A model generated the notes under the pieces. The model was given only the letters and a program-made list of their open reading frames with translations, was not told where the DNA came from and ran no database searches. The translations under genes were made by a program, and so were the position numbers. From assembly GCA_905221605.1 (NCBI GenBank), contig CAJNDS010000735.1:200001-264000 (forward strand): a stretch of 64,000 nucleotides of DNA, given 5' to 3'. The DNA is from Symbiodinium natans (Eukaryota > Sar > Dinophyceae > Suessiales > Symbiodiniaceae). Of the stretch, positions 19,401-28,662 are shown piece after piece (the stretch's first letter is position 1; every line of letters starts with the position of its first letter).

Positions 19401-19775
19401 TGGGGGTACTTGTATCCCTACTTATACCCATGAACCTCCAAGTAGGTACCTTGCAGTCCACCGAATACTTCGTGCTCCATTGCTGCGCTTGTAATTGGCG
19501 AACCACATGATTCCTGTCGAGACCACATGCTGGTAAAGAGTCAAGAGTGAGGTTAGAACCCTTAAAACCCGCCCTGTGGATCCAAAGAGTGCACCCCAAA
19601 CCCAAATCCTAAACCTAAGCCCGAAACCTTGAACCTACAGTAAACCCGAAACCCTAAACCCTAAACCCCAAAAGCGCAGGAGGAGGAGGACGAAGAGGAG
19701 GTTGCTCTGCCTTCTGTGGGGTCCGCAGGCCATGCAACAGGCACGGCTTTCGATGGAGGAACTTGGAAGCCTTAA
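16485..19775 (+). CDS. Eight-exon gene model, protein of unknown function
   Basis: Exons 16485-16569, 17116-17196, 17481-17557, 18001-18052, 18305-18353, 18873-18971, 19457-19532 and 19680-19775 join in phase at every junction into 204 codons and TAA at 19773-19775. Donors include GT (G|GTCTAGGG, GG|GTTTAGG, T|GTAACC, G|GTAAAG), a GC (TTT|GCACTTTC) and a GA (AG|GAATAC). Stretches include RQDYTSTVSGPAVLRSV, HLDEALAEADEFQAPRF, SIAALVIGEPHDSCRDHML and an acidic EEEDEEEVALPSVGS near the end. Introns carry telomeric arrays and hairpin families A, F and L. The start is not identified. The exon at 13158-13233 may be upstream, but its phase does not fit directly. Confidence 0.55.
16629..16680 (+). 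repeat. T/G homopolymer tract
   Basis: T10 followed by G-rich runs in the first intron of the model. The next 400 bp (16680-17090) is TTTAGGG-variant and unclassified sequence. Confidence 0.7.
17350..17476 (-). repeat. CCCTAAA array
   Basis: About 18 units directly upstream of the acceptor CCCCTAG| of exon 17481. Confidence 0.95.
17583..17790 (+). repeat. TTTAGGG array with TTTGGGG variants
   Basis: About 29 units, opposite in orientation to the array at 17350-17476; the exon 17481-17557 lies between the two. Confidence 0.95.
17797..17887. mobile_element. Hairpin element, single-copy family
   Basis: GTTTGTCAAAATGATTGTCC pairs with the right end ATCATAATTTTGATGACC, giving a 90-bp stem-loop in the intron before exon 18001. 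Confidence 0.55.
18055..18250 (-). repeat. CCCTAAA array with CCCGAAA variants
   Basis: Begins a few bases after the donor of exon 18001-18052 (T|GTAACCCTAAACC), so the donor abuts telomeric repeat. Confidence 0.95.
18462..18575 (+). mobile_element. Hairpin family L
   Basis: A GGACTATATAAGGTATATACAGG core and the end GGGTCCCTCCGTATACCCC match the element at 50720-50842 in reverse orientation (core quoted here as GGACTATATAAGGTATA). Confidence 0.55.
18977..19085. mobile_element. Hairpin family F, complete copy
   Basis: Nearly identical to 13519-13627 over the full length, including the terminal CCCAGAGACTCCAAAA inverted repeat. It lies in the intron between exons 18873-18971 and 19457-19532. 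Confidence 0.8.
19334..19444. mobile_element. Hairpin family A, complete copy
   Basis: TACTTGGAGGTTCATGGG at the left is inverted at the right (CCCATGAACCTCCAAGTA). Exon 19457 starts 13 bases downstream. Confidence 0.8.
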
Positions 19776-19887
19776 GGGGTGGGTTTAGGATGTAGGGTTC
19801 AGGGTTGAGGGTTGAGGGTTGAGGGTTTAGGGTTTAGGGTTTAGGGCTGGGGCGATGTTAGGGAGTTTGCCGGTTATTTCCTACCTA

Positions 19888-19976
19888 CTTGCTTAGAAAG
19901 ACAAATGTTCTTCCTTTTCAGGGCAATATAGGGGTCATCATCCTTTAGTTTTTTGGGGGCTAAACCGTAGTTTCGG
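19888..19976. mobile_element. Family D-like hairpin remnant
   Basis: TTGCTTAGAAAGACAAATG at the left and GGGGGCTAAACCGTAG at the right recall family D ends; the arms are diverged. Confidence 0.35.
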
Positions 19977-20005
19977 GTGGTTTCCACACGATTGTTTTAC
20001 ATTAC

Positions 20006-20106
20006 TGGGGATGTTTCCCCTTATACGAAGAGTCCTCAATAGGGATTATAATAGGGGGCACTATAATCCCTGTTAAGGACTGTTAGTCTGAGGGGGAACA
20101 TCCCAA
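20006..20106. mobile_element. Hairpin family B, complete copy
   Basis: TGGGGATGTTTCCCCTTATA and the inverted right end GGGGGAACATCCCA bound about 100 bp with an inner GGGATTATAATAG/CTATAATCCC stem. Confidence 0.8.
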
Positions 20107-20404
20107 CATATTTCCTTATAGGATCTAATTGTATTGTGTATTATCTTATACTGATATATCTTATATGATTTTACATGTTTGTTATGATACATAACTACAT
20201 AATAGATATACTGCCTACTGCACATTGTCCCCCAAAGTTCTGCTTCGCAGCCGGGCTGAGTTATGAATTGCGGCATCCTTCGAGCGCTCATCTGGGCTTC
20301 ATACTCGGCTGCACCGCCGAGCAGGTTTAGGGTTTAGGGTTTAGGGTCTAGGGTTTAGGGGTTCATGAAGTTTAGGGGTTTCAGTTTCAGCGAGACGCGC
20401 TGCC

Positions 20405-21869
20405 ATGGCGCGAGACGAACCGCTGACGATCGACGAGTGCTTGCGCGTGCTGGGCCATGAGCGTGCCCTTGAGCTGCTCCTTACTTCGCCTTTGGTTGAA
20501 CTTTAAACTTTTTGGGTTTCCTTATTTGGTAGAAATGTTAAAGTTTAACAATTTCTTCCCCTTGGTTATTGGAGAAGTAAGGCTCACTCCACACGTTCGG
20601 AAACTAGGCTTTTCCCTCCAGTGGAGCACGGCTTTTTTTCCCTGAGGTTCGGCTTCAGGTTCCCTCCTTAGACTCTAAAACCTTTCTAAGTGTTTCATTC
20701 CTTGGATTCTCTTGCGGGCCTAGGAAAGCAAGAGGGGCTCCGATGACCAAGATGCTGGATGGCTTGCCTTACCGGCGGGTTGCCTGTGTCTTAGGGATAC
20801 TTGGAAACTAACTTTTTAATTTTGGGTACCTGAACTCCTAAGTTCCTAAGAAATCGCTAAAATTAGTAGTTTTTGCTAGGGTTCCAAGTTCAGTATAGGT
20901 GTTGGTGTCGGCACCGTTGGGGCATCCTGGGCAGCGTTTTTTGCTTCTCAGGGCCTTCCCGTGTCCGTGTATGATCGGACGCCCGCCGCGCTTGAGAAGG
21001 GCTTAGCCGACGCACGAGCAGCCTCCTAGCAGTCGAAGAAGGTACCCTTTTTTCACTTTTGGTTTTCATTAACCCTAAACCCTAAATCCTAAACCCTATA
21101 CCCTAAACTGAAGACTAGTAAACTCCTTCTATTCTCCCAGGAAGCGAGCCTTTCGCTTTCCCAAATAGCTCCGCTGCTCGACTTCCCTCTAGGAGCCCGT
21201 GACTTGGGATATGTTTCACCTTGTACGAACAGTCCTTAATAGGGATCTTTGTTCTCGTATCCCAAGAGTCCTTCATAGGGATTATAATAGAGGGTACTAT
21301 AACCACAATTGTGGACTGTTAGTATAAGGGGAAACATCCCAATCCTAAACCCTAAACCCTAAACCCTAAACCCTAAACCCCAAACCCCAATTATGGACTG
21401 TTAGCATAAGGGCGAAGTAAGGCCCTGGCACGTCTGGAGGCTGCTGGGCTGTTGGCCGAGGATTCCTGGGGTATAGGGTTTAGGGTTTAGGGTTTGGGGT
21501 TTGGGGTTTGGGGTTTGGGTTTAGGGTTTAGGGGTGTCCCGCCCCCTAGGTTCCCCGCTTTTAATTTACCGTAGTTAGGCTTAGCTATCCCTAACATAGC
21601 CTTAGTTTCTTGGGGGAATAGGGGGCATAGACGGGGGTAGTAGGGGAACATCCCTGCACCCTAATTAAACCCTAAACCCTAAACCCTAAACCCTAAACCC
21701 TAAACCCCAACCCCCAAACCCTAAACCCTAAACCCTAAACCCCAGAAGGATGCTGACCATGCCGCGACCCGCCTCCGCGCGGCGGACAGCCTCGAGGCCG
21801 CAGTGGCCGAGGCGGACTTCGTGCAAGAGACCGTCTATGAGGACTATGGGCTGAAGGCCCCTTGCTAGC

Positions 21870-21908
<39 letters not shown>

Positions 21909-21937
21909 TCTTTATGTATTTCTTTGTTTATTTTATT

Positions 21938-21978
<41 letters not shown>

Positions 21979-22997
21979 GTACATGTATATGTATATGTAT
22001 ATAATGAAGACTCTGGGCGAAGGCCCTTTTGGTAGCCCGGTGGTGCCCTTTTTCCCTTTCTTTCTTCTTTTTGCTCTCACGGTTCCCTTACAAAGTAGTT
22101 CAACCCAAAACCTGGGTGCCCTTCCGATAATATTGGTTACTGGGCTACCAAAGAGGCACCCTAAACCCTAAACCCTAACCCCTAACCCCTAAACCCTAAA
22201 CCCTAAACCCTAAACCCCAATGGTTCCTGGGCTACCAAAGAGGCGGAGGTGTGGCGGTCCATCGAGCGCCACGCGCCGCCCGAGGCCGTGATCGCGTCGT
22301 CCACGAGCGGGCTGCTCATCTCCCAGCTGGCGGAGGCCCTGAAGAGGCCGGAACGAGCCCTTGCAGCTTAGGGGTTTTTGGGAATGTTGTTGTTGTTTTG
22401 TTTAGATTTTATCCTTTTTTTTTTTTTGGGGGGGGGGGGTACTGTAATTCCTTCCTAGTTTTTTTTGGGATCTGTAATTCCTAAGAAGCAGCTAAAATTT
22501 GAATTTTTGCCAGGGTTCCAAGTTCAGTAGAGGTAGCACATCCCTTCAACCCTCCCCATCTCATCAACCTGGTGGAATTGGTTCCTGGACCTTGTACCGA
22601 CACCGGTGTCCTTGAGTCAGTGAAGCAGTTCTACAAGATGCTTGGAAAAGCCCCGGTGGTCCTGTTAAAAGAGGTTGGAGGGCACATCGCGAATCGCTTG
22701 CAGGCGGCTGTGTGGCGAGAGGCCATAAGCCTCGTACACCGCGGCGTCGCAACGGTTGAGGATGTGGATACTGCTCTCCACGAGGGCCCCGGAGTGCGCT
22801 GGGCCCTCCTGGGCCAGCATGCCATCTTCGACCTCGGGGGCGGAGAGGCGGCTTACCGCGGGCTCTTTGAAGGAATTGGCAAAAGCTGCTTCGAGCAACT
22901 GGTTTGGCCTTCCATGGACACATGGAGCGCTGTTCCGGATGAGGGGAAGGAGGCCTGCATCGCAGGGATTGAGCAGTGGTATCGCCAGGCCGGTTGA
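20405..22997 (+). CDS. 3-hydroxyacyl-CoA dehydrogenase-type enzyme (L-gulonate 3-dehydrogenase/lambda-crystallin-like)
   Basis: Exons 20405-20460, 20724-20785, 20899-21017, 21422-21454, 21746-21856, 22243-22362 and 22533-22997 sum to 966 nt, giving 321 residues and TGA; the human lambda-crystallin relative has 319. Visible are the NAD-binding GVGTVG (about 42-47) with an acidic residue ending the second strand (YDR, 65), ASSTSG (145-150), and AHPFNPPH with the expected catalytic His at about 170, then EVGGHIANRLQ. The family oxidises 3-hydroxy acids (L-gulonate, carnitine or 3-hydroxyacyl-CoA) with NAD in the cytosol or mitochondrion; substrate is not decidable here. Introns 1, 3, 5 and 6 read as GC-AG, intron 2 as GT-AG. 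The end of exon 4 (GC or GA donor) and the start ATG are least certain. Introns hold telomeric repeats and hairpin families P, B and C. Confidence 0.85.
20786..20898 (+). mobile_element. Introner-like element family P (whole intron 2)
   Basis: This 113-bp intron runs from GTGTCTTAGGGATACTTGGA to TTCCAAGTTCAGTATAG. The same ends and core (CTAAGAA-CAGCTAAAATT type) recur in intron 6 of this gene and at 50957-51056. Removing it joins TG|T codons exactly into the GVGTVG motif. Confidence 0.75.
21204..21342. mobile_element. Hairpin family B copy
   Basis: TTGGGATATGTTTCACCTTG and GGGGAAACATCCCAA are the ends; the middle duplicates part of the stem. It lies in intron 3 of the dehydrogenase gene. 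Part of its right arm is repeated beyond a telomeric tract at about 21388-21412. Confidence 0.7.
21343..21388 (-). repeat. Short CCCTAAA tract between duplicated B arms
   Basis: About six units flanked on both sides by AATTRTGGACTGTTAGYATAAGGG-type sequence (first 20 bases quoted from either copy as AATTATGGACTGTTAGCATA). Confidence 0.7.
21922..21999 (+). repeat. (ATGTAT)n microsatellite
   Basis: About twelve hexamers preceded by a (TA)n run at 21869-21910, in intron 5 of the dehydrogenase gene. Confidence 0.9.
22031..22150. mobile_element. Hairpin family C element
   Basis: TGGTAGCCCGGTGGTGCCC at the left pairs with the right end ACTGGGCTACCA. The right end plus AAGAGGC is repeated at 22219-22244, after a telomeric tract, and that second copy carries the acceptor of exon 6. 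Confidence 0.7.
22363..22532 (+). mobile_element. Introner-like element family P (whole intron 6)
   Basis: The intron from GCAGCTTAGG to TTCCAAGTTCAGTAGAG shares its right half with the family P copy in intron 2. It has an added T12/G12 tract. Excision joins ...ALV|AHPFNPP in frame. Confidence 0.65.
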
Positions 22998-23230
22998 GGG
23001 CAAGTCTTCTGGTAGGTGTTCAGAACACGCCAGACGACATGGGCTAGAGTATACGATGTGTAAGCACCTGCGATGGCTGCATCTCTGTGTTCTGTGTGTG
23101 AATGTACATGTAGATGTATCGTTTGGCAGATATTCGGACTGCGTAGGGCCCCTTTGGCTCAGTTTGCAATGCTACAATTACCCAAAACCCTAAACCCTAG
23201 CTGAACAAATATAAGAGAAATGGACCCAAT
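22998..23230 (+). other. Probable 3' untranslated region
   Basis: About 170 bp after the TGA have no telomeric repeat, no acceptor-exon pattern and no long frame. A short CCCTAAACCCTAG tract at 23184 ends it. Confidence 0.4.
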
Positions 23231-23266
23231 ACCTTTTAGTTATCCTTGTTGCATTTTCGGGGACAG

Positions 23267-23371
23267 GCTGGCAGCAGCCGCCAAGATTTGGCTGCCTGGC
23301 GCGACGCTCGGCTGGCGGCGGTCATCCAAGAGAAGCGGCGCCATCCCGTGGGGCAAAGGCCAGCACCCTGA
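23267..23371 (+). CDS. Candidate terminal exon, function unknown
   Basis: GGACAG| opens 34 codons (AGSSRQDLAAWRDARLAAV...) ending in TGA. A second frame, beginning with ATG at 23220, is also open, so the frame is uncertain. Confidence 0.3.
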   Translation, partial: AGSSRQDLAAWRDARLAAVIQEKRRHPVGQRPAP

Positions 23372-23391
23372 GGATCCATGTACCCATATCT

Positions 23392-23765
23392 ACCAATTGC
23401 TTAAGAACCCCCCAAAAAACACAATATACTCTTCCTTATAAGGGCAATATAGGGATTCTTACGTGTTTTTTTTTTTTTTTTTTGGGGGGGGGGGTTTTTT
23501 AAACATATAGTAGATATGGCATATACTTGGGCCCTAAAGCTATGACATAGGAACCCCTGTAAGGCCCAGGTATATACGGTATAGGTGCATGCATGGCTCC
23601 TGAGGGGCAAAGTTTGGGGCTTCCAGGGGTTCACAAGGGTCCTTTCTTTATATCTTTTAACGTACTTCGGATGTTCACCCTTATACCAGCAGTCCTTACT
23701 AGGGATTATCGTACTTCCTATTACAATCCCTATCCAGGACTCTTGGTATAAGGGGGAACATCCCA
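23392..23765. mobile_element. Consecutive hairpin elements of families D, E and B
   Basis: Family D (23392-23512: TTGCTTAAGAACCCCCC ... GGGGTTTTTTAAACATATAGTAG), a CTTGGGCCC/GGCCCAAG hairpin (23527-23575) and family B (23667-23765) follow one another with short spacers. Confidence 0.65.
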
Positions 23766-23789
23766 ACTGCTTACCCAAGACAAAGACAG

Positions 23790-23843
23790 ATAACCCAAGT
23801 GCTTCGCGCTTCGCAAAGGCTTTGAGTCTCGTTGGGGATACAG
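23790..23843 (+). CDS. Candidate internal exon
   Basis: AAAGACAG| to ACAG|GTGAGGC encloses NPSASRFAKALSLVGDT. The donor is consensus-like; the product is unknown. Confidence 0.35.
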
Positions 23844-24128
23844 GTGAGGCATCTATAGAACCCAAAGATCCAATCACTTGTATTACATAGTGATAGTAGC
23901 TTTAGCGCCCAAGTATATACTATATGGACCTTGCGGTCACTACAGGCTTGTGTAACCCTACCTGCAACCCCCCCCCCCCCCCCCCCCCCCCCTTAAGCGT
24001 AAACCTTGTAGGGCTTCGGCTTTCCAGGTTTATGGCTGCTTCTCTCCTCAACCCTACAAGCCCTGGAAAGCTGGAAGGCCCCAAAGCCTATGTAAAAAAA
24101 ACCTAAACCCTAAACCCTAAATCCTAAG

Positions 24129-25080
24129 CCTCGAAGAAGCCAAGACGCACCCCCCTGAGGTCCCCTTGAGAGTCAGAAGCCGTCTGAGAAATCCGTTGAT
24201 CGACAGCTTCCTGGTTGTCAGGGTTCAGGCTTCAGGGTTATGTAGGGTTGGTTTAGGGTTAGGGTTCAGGGTTCAGGGTTTAGGGCTTCGGGTTTAGGGT
24301 TCCGCGTTCAGGGTTTAGGGTTTAGGGTTTAGGTTTCAGAATTTCAGGGTCGGGTCTCGGGTTGCCATTACTTATAGAGTTTAGGCTTGAGGAAATAAAG
24401 TCTGAAACCCTTAGCTCCGGCACTCTGCTAACCTCCAAGAGGGGGAGCGGCGTGCTTTGCAGTAGACTTTTTGGGTCCATGTCCTTTTTGCATGTAACAC
24501 CTGATGTAAAGGTACACAGGCTACTCTGGGACATCCCTAAACTCCAAACCACCCTCAGCCCGTAAACCCTAAACCCTAAACCCTAAACCCTAAACCCTAA
24601 ACCCTAAACCCTAAACCCTAAACCCGAAACCCCTAAACCCTAAACCCCTAAACCCCTAAACCCCTAAACCCCTAAACCGACAATTGACGCCTGCAGTGTA
24701 GCATGGGAGGCTTTGAGGTTTTCGGGTCGACGAGCTTCAGGGTTGAGGGTTTACAAAACCTAAACCCCAAACCCTAAACATCCCTAAACCCCAAACCCTA
24801 AACCCCAAACCCTAAACATCCCTAAACCCCAAACCCAAAACCCCAAACCCTAAACATCCCTAAACCCCAAACCCTAAACCCCAAACCCTAAACCCCAAAC
24901 CCCAAACCCCAAACCCCAAACCCCAAACCCCAATACCCAAACCCCAAACCCCAAACCCTAAACCCTAAACCCCAAACCCTAAACCCCAAACCCTAAACCC
25001 TGGACCCCAGGGTTTGGGAAGCTGGCAGCCGGAGTCGGCCCTTATTCCCTTGTAATGATAGGAGTTGGAGTACCTTTAGG
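24129..25080 (+). CDS. Four-exon gene fragment, function unknown
   Basis: Exons 24129-24213 (LEEAKTHPPEVPLRVRSRLR...), 24380-24511 (FRLEEIKSETLSSGTLLTSK...), 24697-24741 (CSMGGFEVFGSTSFR) and 25022-25080 (LAAGVGPYSLVMIGVGVPLG) connect in phase with GT donors and AG acceptors. Charged, low-complexity-free composition supports coding. Introns hold CCCTAAA and CCCCAAA arrays, and the donor after 25080 is GG|GTTTAGGG. Neither end of the gene is found and no domain is recognised. Confidence 0.5.
24555..24680 (-). repeat. CCCTAAA to CCCCTAAA array
   Basis: About 16 units whose period shifts from 7 to 8 towards the right. Confidence 0.9.
24760..25012 (-). repeat. CCCCAAA/CCCTAAA array with ACATCCCTAAA interruptions
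   Basis: A higher-order unit of about 40 bp ending in CATCCCTAAACCCCAAACCC repeats three times before plain CCCCAAA units. Confidence 0.9.
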
Positions 25081-25581
25081 GTTTAGGGTTTAGGGTTTAG
25101 GGTTTAGGGTTTAGGGTAAGTGTCTTTTGCACCTCCATAGACAAAGCAGGATGCTATGTAGGTACATGGACCCTTAGGGCCTTAAAACAAGTTCAAGGCT
25201 AAGCAGGTTACTGGTTTAGGGTTTAGGGTTTAGGGTTTAGGGTTTAGGGTTTAGGGTTTAGGGTTTAGGGTTTAGGTTTGGGGTTTGGGGTTTGGGGTTT
25301 GTTCCTCTGCTACTCCGGGATCTGGCGCCGCAAGAGGTCTCGGGGTTAGCTTTCAGGGAACCCTGCATAGCCTCCTCCAAGAAAACCCCGAACCCTAACC
25401 CTAAACCCTAAACCCTAAACTCTTCATTCTTGGGTCTACGTAGGTTACTCCAGTTGCAGACCCGAAGCCTATTTAACGCCCCAGTTCAGGGTTTAGGGCT
25501 CGGGGTTTAGAGTTTAGAGGGTTTAGGCTTTAGGGTCAGAAACACAAGACATAAAACTTGAGTCCTTAAACCCGCAAACGC

Positions 25582-25788
25582 ATGTACTTTGGTGACGCTG
25601 AGGCAAAGGTCCTAAGCCCCAAGCCATCAGCCTCCACTCAGGCTTCAGAAACGTCCAGGAGCACGTGGGGGGTGTTCCACTTTCGGTTTTCCTTATCTGA
25701 AACCTGTACAAGGGATACACAAAGCCTGAACTATAAACACACCCTTTCAGGGTTAATGTCCTACAACACTCAATACCCTAAACCTTAA
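25582..25788 (+). CDS. Candidate exon, weak
   Basis: A frame from the ATG at 25582 reads MYFGDAEAKVLSPKPSAST and onward; an antisense frame is also open. No clear acceptor or donor. Confidence 0.2.
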   Translation: MYFGDAEAKVLSPKPSASTQASETSRSTWGVFHFRFSLSETCTRDTQSLNYKHTLSGLMSYNTQYPKP

Positions 25789-25813
25789 ACCCTAAACCCT
25801 CAATCATCCCAAG

Positions 25814-25887
25814 TCACCCTGGGTGCCGGAGGCAACTGCCGACCCTGCGCTCACGCCTGGCCCGGATCGCCATGCTTATGCACCTGG
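25814..25887 (+). CDS. Candidate internal exon
   Basis: CCCAAG| to GG|GTTTCGG encloses 24 codons (SPWVPEATADPALTPGPDRH...). It is phase 0 in, with two bases left over. Product unknown. Confidence 0.4.
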
Positions 25888-26019
25888 GTTTCGGGGCCAT
25901 AAACCCTAAACCCTAAACCCCTAAACCCCTAAGCCCCTAAACCCTAAACCCTCTCATACGCCCGAGTGCTTCTAGGTTTCGCGGCCCCCTAAACCCCTAA
26001 TCCCACTGTGCGGGTTGAC

Positions 26020-27402
26020 ATGGAGGTCAAAGTAGGACCCCACATAAACTCTACCATCTACTTAAGAACCCCCCCCCCCCCCCCCAAAAAAAAAAAACAA
26101 AAAAAAACACGCACACACACACAATGCAAGATAGCAATCCCTACATGACCCTTTCAGGGAAGTTTTTTTTTGTTTTTTCTTTTGGGGGGGGGGGGGGGGG
26201 GAGGGGAGGGGAGGGGAGGGAGGGAGGGCTCTTAAGCAACCAGTAGAATTTCATCAAACCCTACGGACTTCCAGATTATTGGGGTGTGTTGGGGGCCCGT
26301 CGACTCCGGCCATCTTCCTCCGAAGCTTACTGTTACAGGGACCTTCCAGCAAGACCCACCCCGGAAGTCCACGAAAGGGTTTGGGGCTTAGGGCTTAGGG
26401 CTTTTTAGGGTTTAGGGTTTGGGGTTTAGGGCTAGGAGATATAGGTCCTTGTTTGCAAGACGTACCTCCAACTGAAGTCCTAGATACTTAACCTGGAAAG
26501 GGGAAGTACATTGACCTGGGAGCCCGAGCCCTCTGGATGAGGGTTTAGGGTTTGGGGTTTAGGGTTTAGGGTTTAGGGTTTAGGGTGGAGGGGTTTAGGG
26601 TTTAGGGTTTAGGGTTTAGGGTTTGGGGTTTAGGGTTAGGGTTTAGGGTTTAGTGGGGTTTAGGGCTCATCCGTCTGTTTTCACGTCGGAGTTTCGAGTG
26701 AAAGCCCGAAGCCTTGCACACCCACGCGCCCAAAAGATCCCAAAACCCTGGGCCGTAAATCAGACTTTCTGGAGGGGAGGGGGGGGGGGGATGCCTCAGC
26801 AGACCTCAGCCTAAAGGGAGTAACCTCATATATCCTTAAAAGGGAAATCTACCAATGATGAACCCTAAACCCTAAACCCTAAACCCTAAACCCTAAACCC
26901 TAAACCCTAAACCCTAAACCCTAAACCCTAAACCCTAAACCCTATCCCCGTTTTTTCAGGGTAAGAAACCTGGTAGCCCAGAGGCACCCTTTACCCGTTT
27001 TTTGGTTCTGGGTTCCCTTGCAAAGTAACCAACCCCATAAAAGGGTGCCCTTATTGTAAATATATATGGTTGCTGGGCTACCAAGACCCTAAACCCTAAA
27101 CCCTAAACCCTAAACCCTAAACCCTAAACCCTAAACCCTGAAACCTAAACCCTGAACCCTAATATAGTACACACAAGGTACTGTAGCTGGAGATCAGCCA
27201 CACGTTTCCTGATCCTTGCGCAGTCACATCTGTAGGTTGGGATGTTCCCCCTTATACTAACAGCTCCTCAATAGGGATTATAGTAGGGGGTACTGTAATC
27301 CCGGTTAAGGAGTGTTAGTATAAGAGGGAACATCCCAATCTGTAGGGTTTCAGGCTGGCAGGCATGTATATTGAAGCAGCGAAAATAATGGTTCAGCAGT
27401 GA
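26020..27402 (+). CDS. Six-exon gene for a 114-residue basic protein of unknown function
   Basis: Exons 26020-26031 (ATG start, MEVK), 26247-26378, 26507-26542, 26692-26754, 27187-27231 and 27346-27402 (TGA) are all phase 0 at both ends and add to 345 nt. The product includes NFIKPYGLPDYWGVLGARRL, YIDLGARALWMR and GFRLAGMYIEAAKIMVQQ. It is rich in Arg and aromatic residues, compatible with a small organellar or ribosomal subunit, but I recognise no family. All donors are GT and all acceptors AG. Intron 1 is a family D element. Introns 2-4 hold TTTAGGG or CCCTAAA, and intron 4 also a family C element. Intron 5 is a family B element with its target duplication. The first, 12-nt exon is the least certain part. 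Confidence 0.65.
26045..26246. mobile_element. Hairpin family D in intron 1
   Basis: CATCTACTTAAGAACCCCCC at the left and GCTCTTAAGCAACCAGTAG at the right. The loop carries C14, A11 and long G/T runs. The right end TAG is the acceptor. Confidence 0.75.
26970..27085. mobile_element. Hairpin family C in intron 4
   Basis: TGGTAGCCCAGAGGCACCC pairs with the right end TTGCTGGGCTACCA; CCCTAAA repeats begin directly after it. Confidence 0.75.
27237..27338. mobile_element. Hairpin family B introner with 8-bp target duplication
   Basis: The 102-bp element TTGGGATG...CATCCCAA is flanked by TCTGTAGG on both sides (27229-27236 and 27339-27346). Splicing uses GT of the left copy and AG of the right copy, so excision restores an uninterrupted reading frame. 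Confidence 0.85.
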
Positions 27403-27450
27403 AAATTCACACCCTAAGCCCTAAACCCTAAACCCTAACCCTAAACCCTT

Positions 27451-27777
27451 GTGTCTGGGTGTGGGGGATCCTTGTGGGGTTGCGCAGTGTCTTGTTGCTA
27501 CCCGGCTTCGTGTGCTATCATACACCCAAAGGCCCCCAAAAGACTCAGGCTGAAAACAGTCTGGCCGCCTGACTCGCTTCGTTCCAGCTGCTTTTACGAC
27601 CCAAGAGCCACAGAAGTTTTACACAAGATGCCCGGCTCGTCATCACTTGATCATCAACATCGAGTCTCAGCCCCCCGCATGGTGGTCGGGATATGGGGCT
27701 GGTTCCTGGTTACGTGCCGCCAGAAGATGTTTAGTGCCCGAAACCCCCAAACAAGCAGAACTGCCTGTAAGATTTAG
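27451..27777 (+). CDS. Unclassified ORF, weak
   Basis: A 108-codon frame (MSGCGGSLWGCAVSCCYPAS...) overlaps a second 98-codon plus-strand frame at 27647-27943. The stretch has no telomeric repeat between 27450 and 27950. It could be an exon or two, or untranslated sequence. Confidence 0.2.
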   Translation: MSGCGGSLWGCAVSCCYPASCAIIHPKAPKRLRLKTVWPPDSLRSSCFYDPRATEVLHKMPGSSSLDHQHRVSAPRMVVGIWGWFLVTCRQKMFSARNPQTSRTACKI

Positions 27778-27949
27778 GGGTTTACGCCTACGCTTTCACC
27801 TCAAGCACCCGACGGTTGCCTCTTCTGCCACATGGCTTCAGAGACCATGCTGCCAGCCGGCTGCTGCCGGCAACCACTGGTCGAAGTCGACAAGCGAGGT
27901 CCGGTTGACGTGGGGATTGCAACGGCGACTTGAAGGCAAGTAATCCCCT

Positions 27950-28420
27950 CTCCCGAATATTAATCTCCCCTTCCCCCTAGCATTATGTACTCCCATTACA
28001 GTTATATTTCAGCATATGGGGGGGGGGGGGGGCATTTAATGTCAGGTGGTAGGGGGGGGGGGGATGAATATTAGGGGGAGGGGTTTAACATGGAGTACCA
28101 TCATCTGATCCGTCTCTGGTCTAGAGAGGGAGTTGGTGCTTTGAGGGCCAGCTGTGTGCGGTTTCTGTGGGGGTGGGAGGGGGGCGGGGAAGCCTTCGTG
28201 GCACGGGGAAGCCTTTCTGGCACACCAGCAGGGGGCTGAGACGAGATACTTTTGAACAGATCCAAGACTTAGACCGATGATTTGAAAAAAAACGACGCCC
28301 AATTTTTTGCTGGTGGTCCCTAACCGCAAGGGTCCATGCACCTTATTCTTCATATACTTGGGCCCCAAAGTCCCTTTCTAGGCAGTGCTTTAAGGCCCAA
28401 GTATTCCCTATTTAGGTACT
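27950..28420. mobile_element. Hairpin-rich stretch with G runs
   Basis: Two stem-loops: CGAATATTAATCTCCCC versus GGGATGAATATTAGGGG (27955-28085), and CTTGGGCCC versus GGCCCAAG around 28348-28405. No coding evidence. Confidence 0.45.
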
Positions 28421-28662
28421 GAACCCTGAACCCTAAACCCTGCATTCGTTTGGTGCCCGCAAGTCCACATGACTGGAAGTCTTGGACCCACGATCCGGCT
28501 CTCGAATAGTGGCTTTGAGGGTTTAGGGTTGAGGGGTTCGGGGTTTAGGGTTTGTAGTGGGGGTTTCTGGGTTCAGGGTTTAGGGTTTGGGGTTTAGGGT
28601 TGAGGGGTTAGGGGTTTAGGGTTTGTAGTAGGGTTTAGGGGTGTGTGTAGTGGATCTTTCAG

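Noticed and set aside
23150-23170. Dinoflagellate spliced-leader relic (TTTGGCTCAG)
   Set aside because: Only about ten bases match the end of the leader as I remember it, and it lies after a stop codon rather than before a start.
25115-25215. Exon between telomeric arrays near 25.15 kb
   Set aside because: Frames close quickly and the sequence resembles hairpin arms (GGTACATGGACCCTTAGG).
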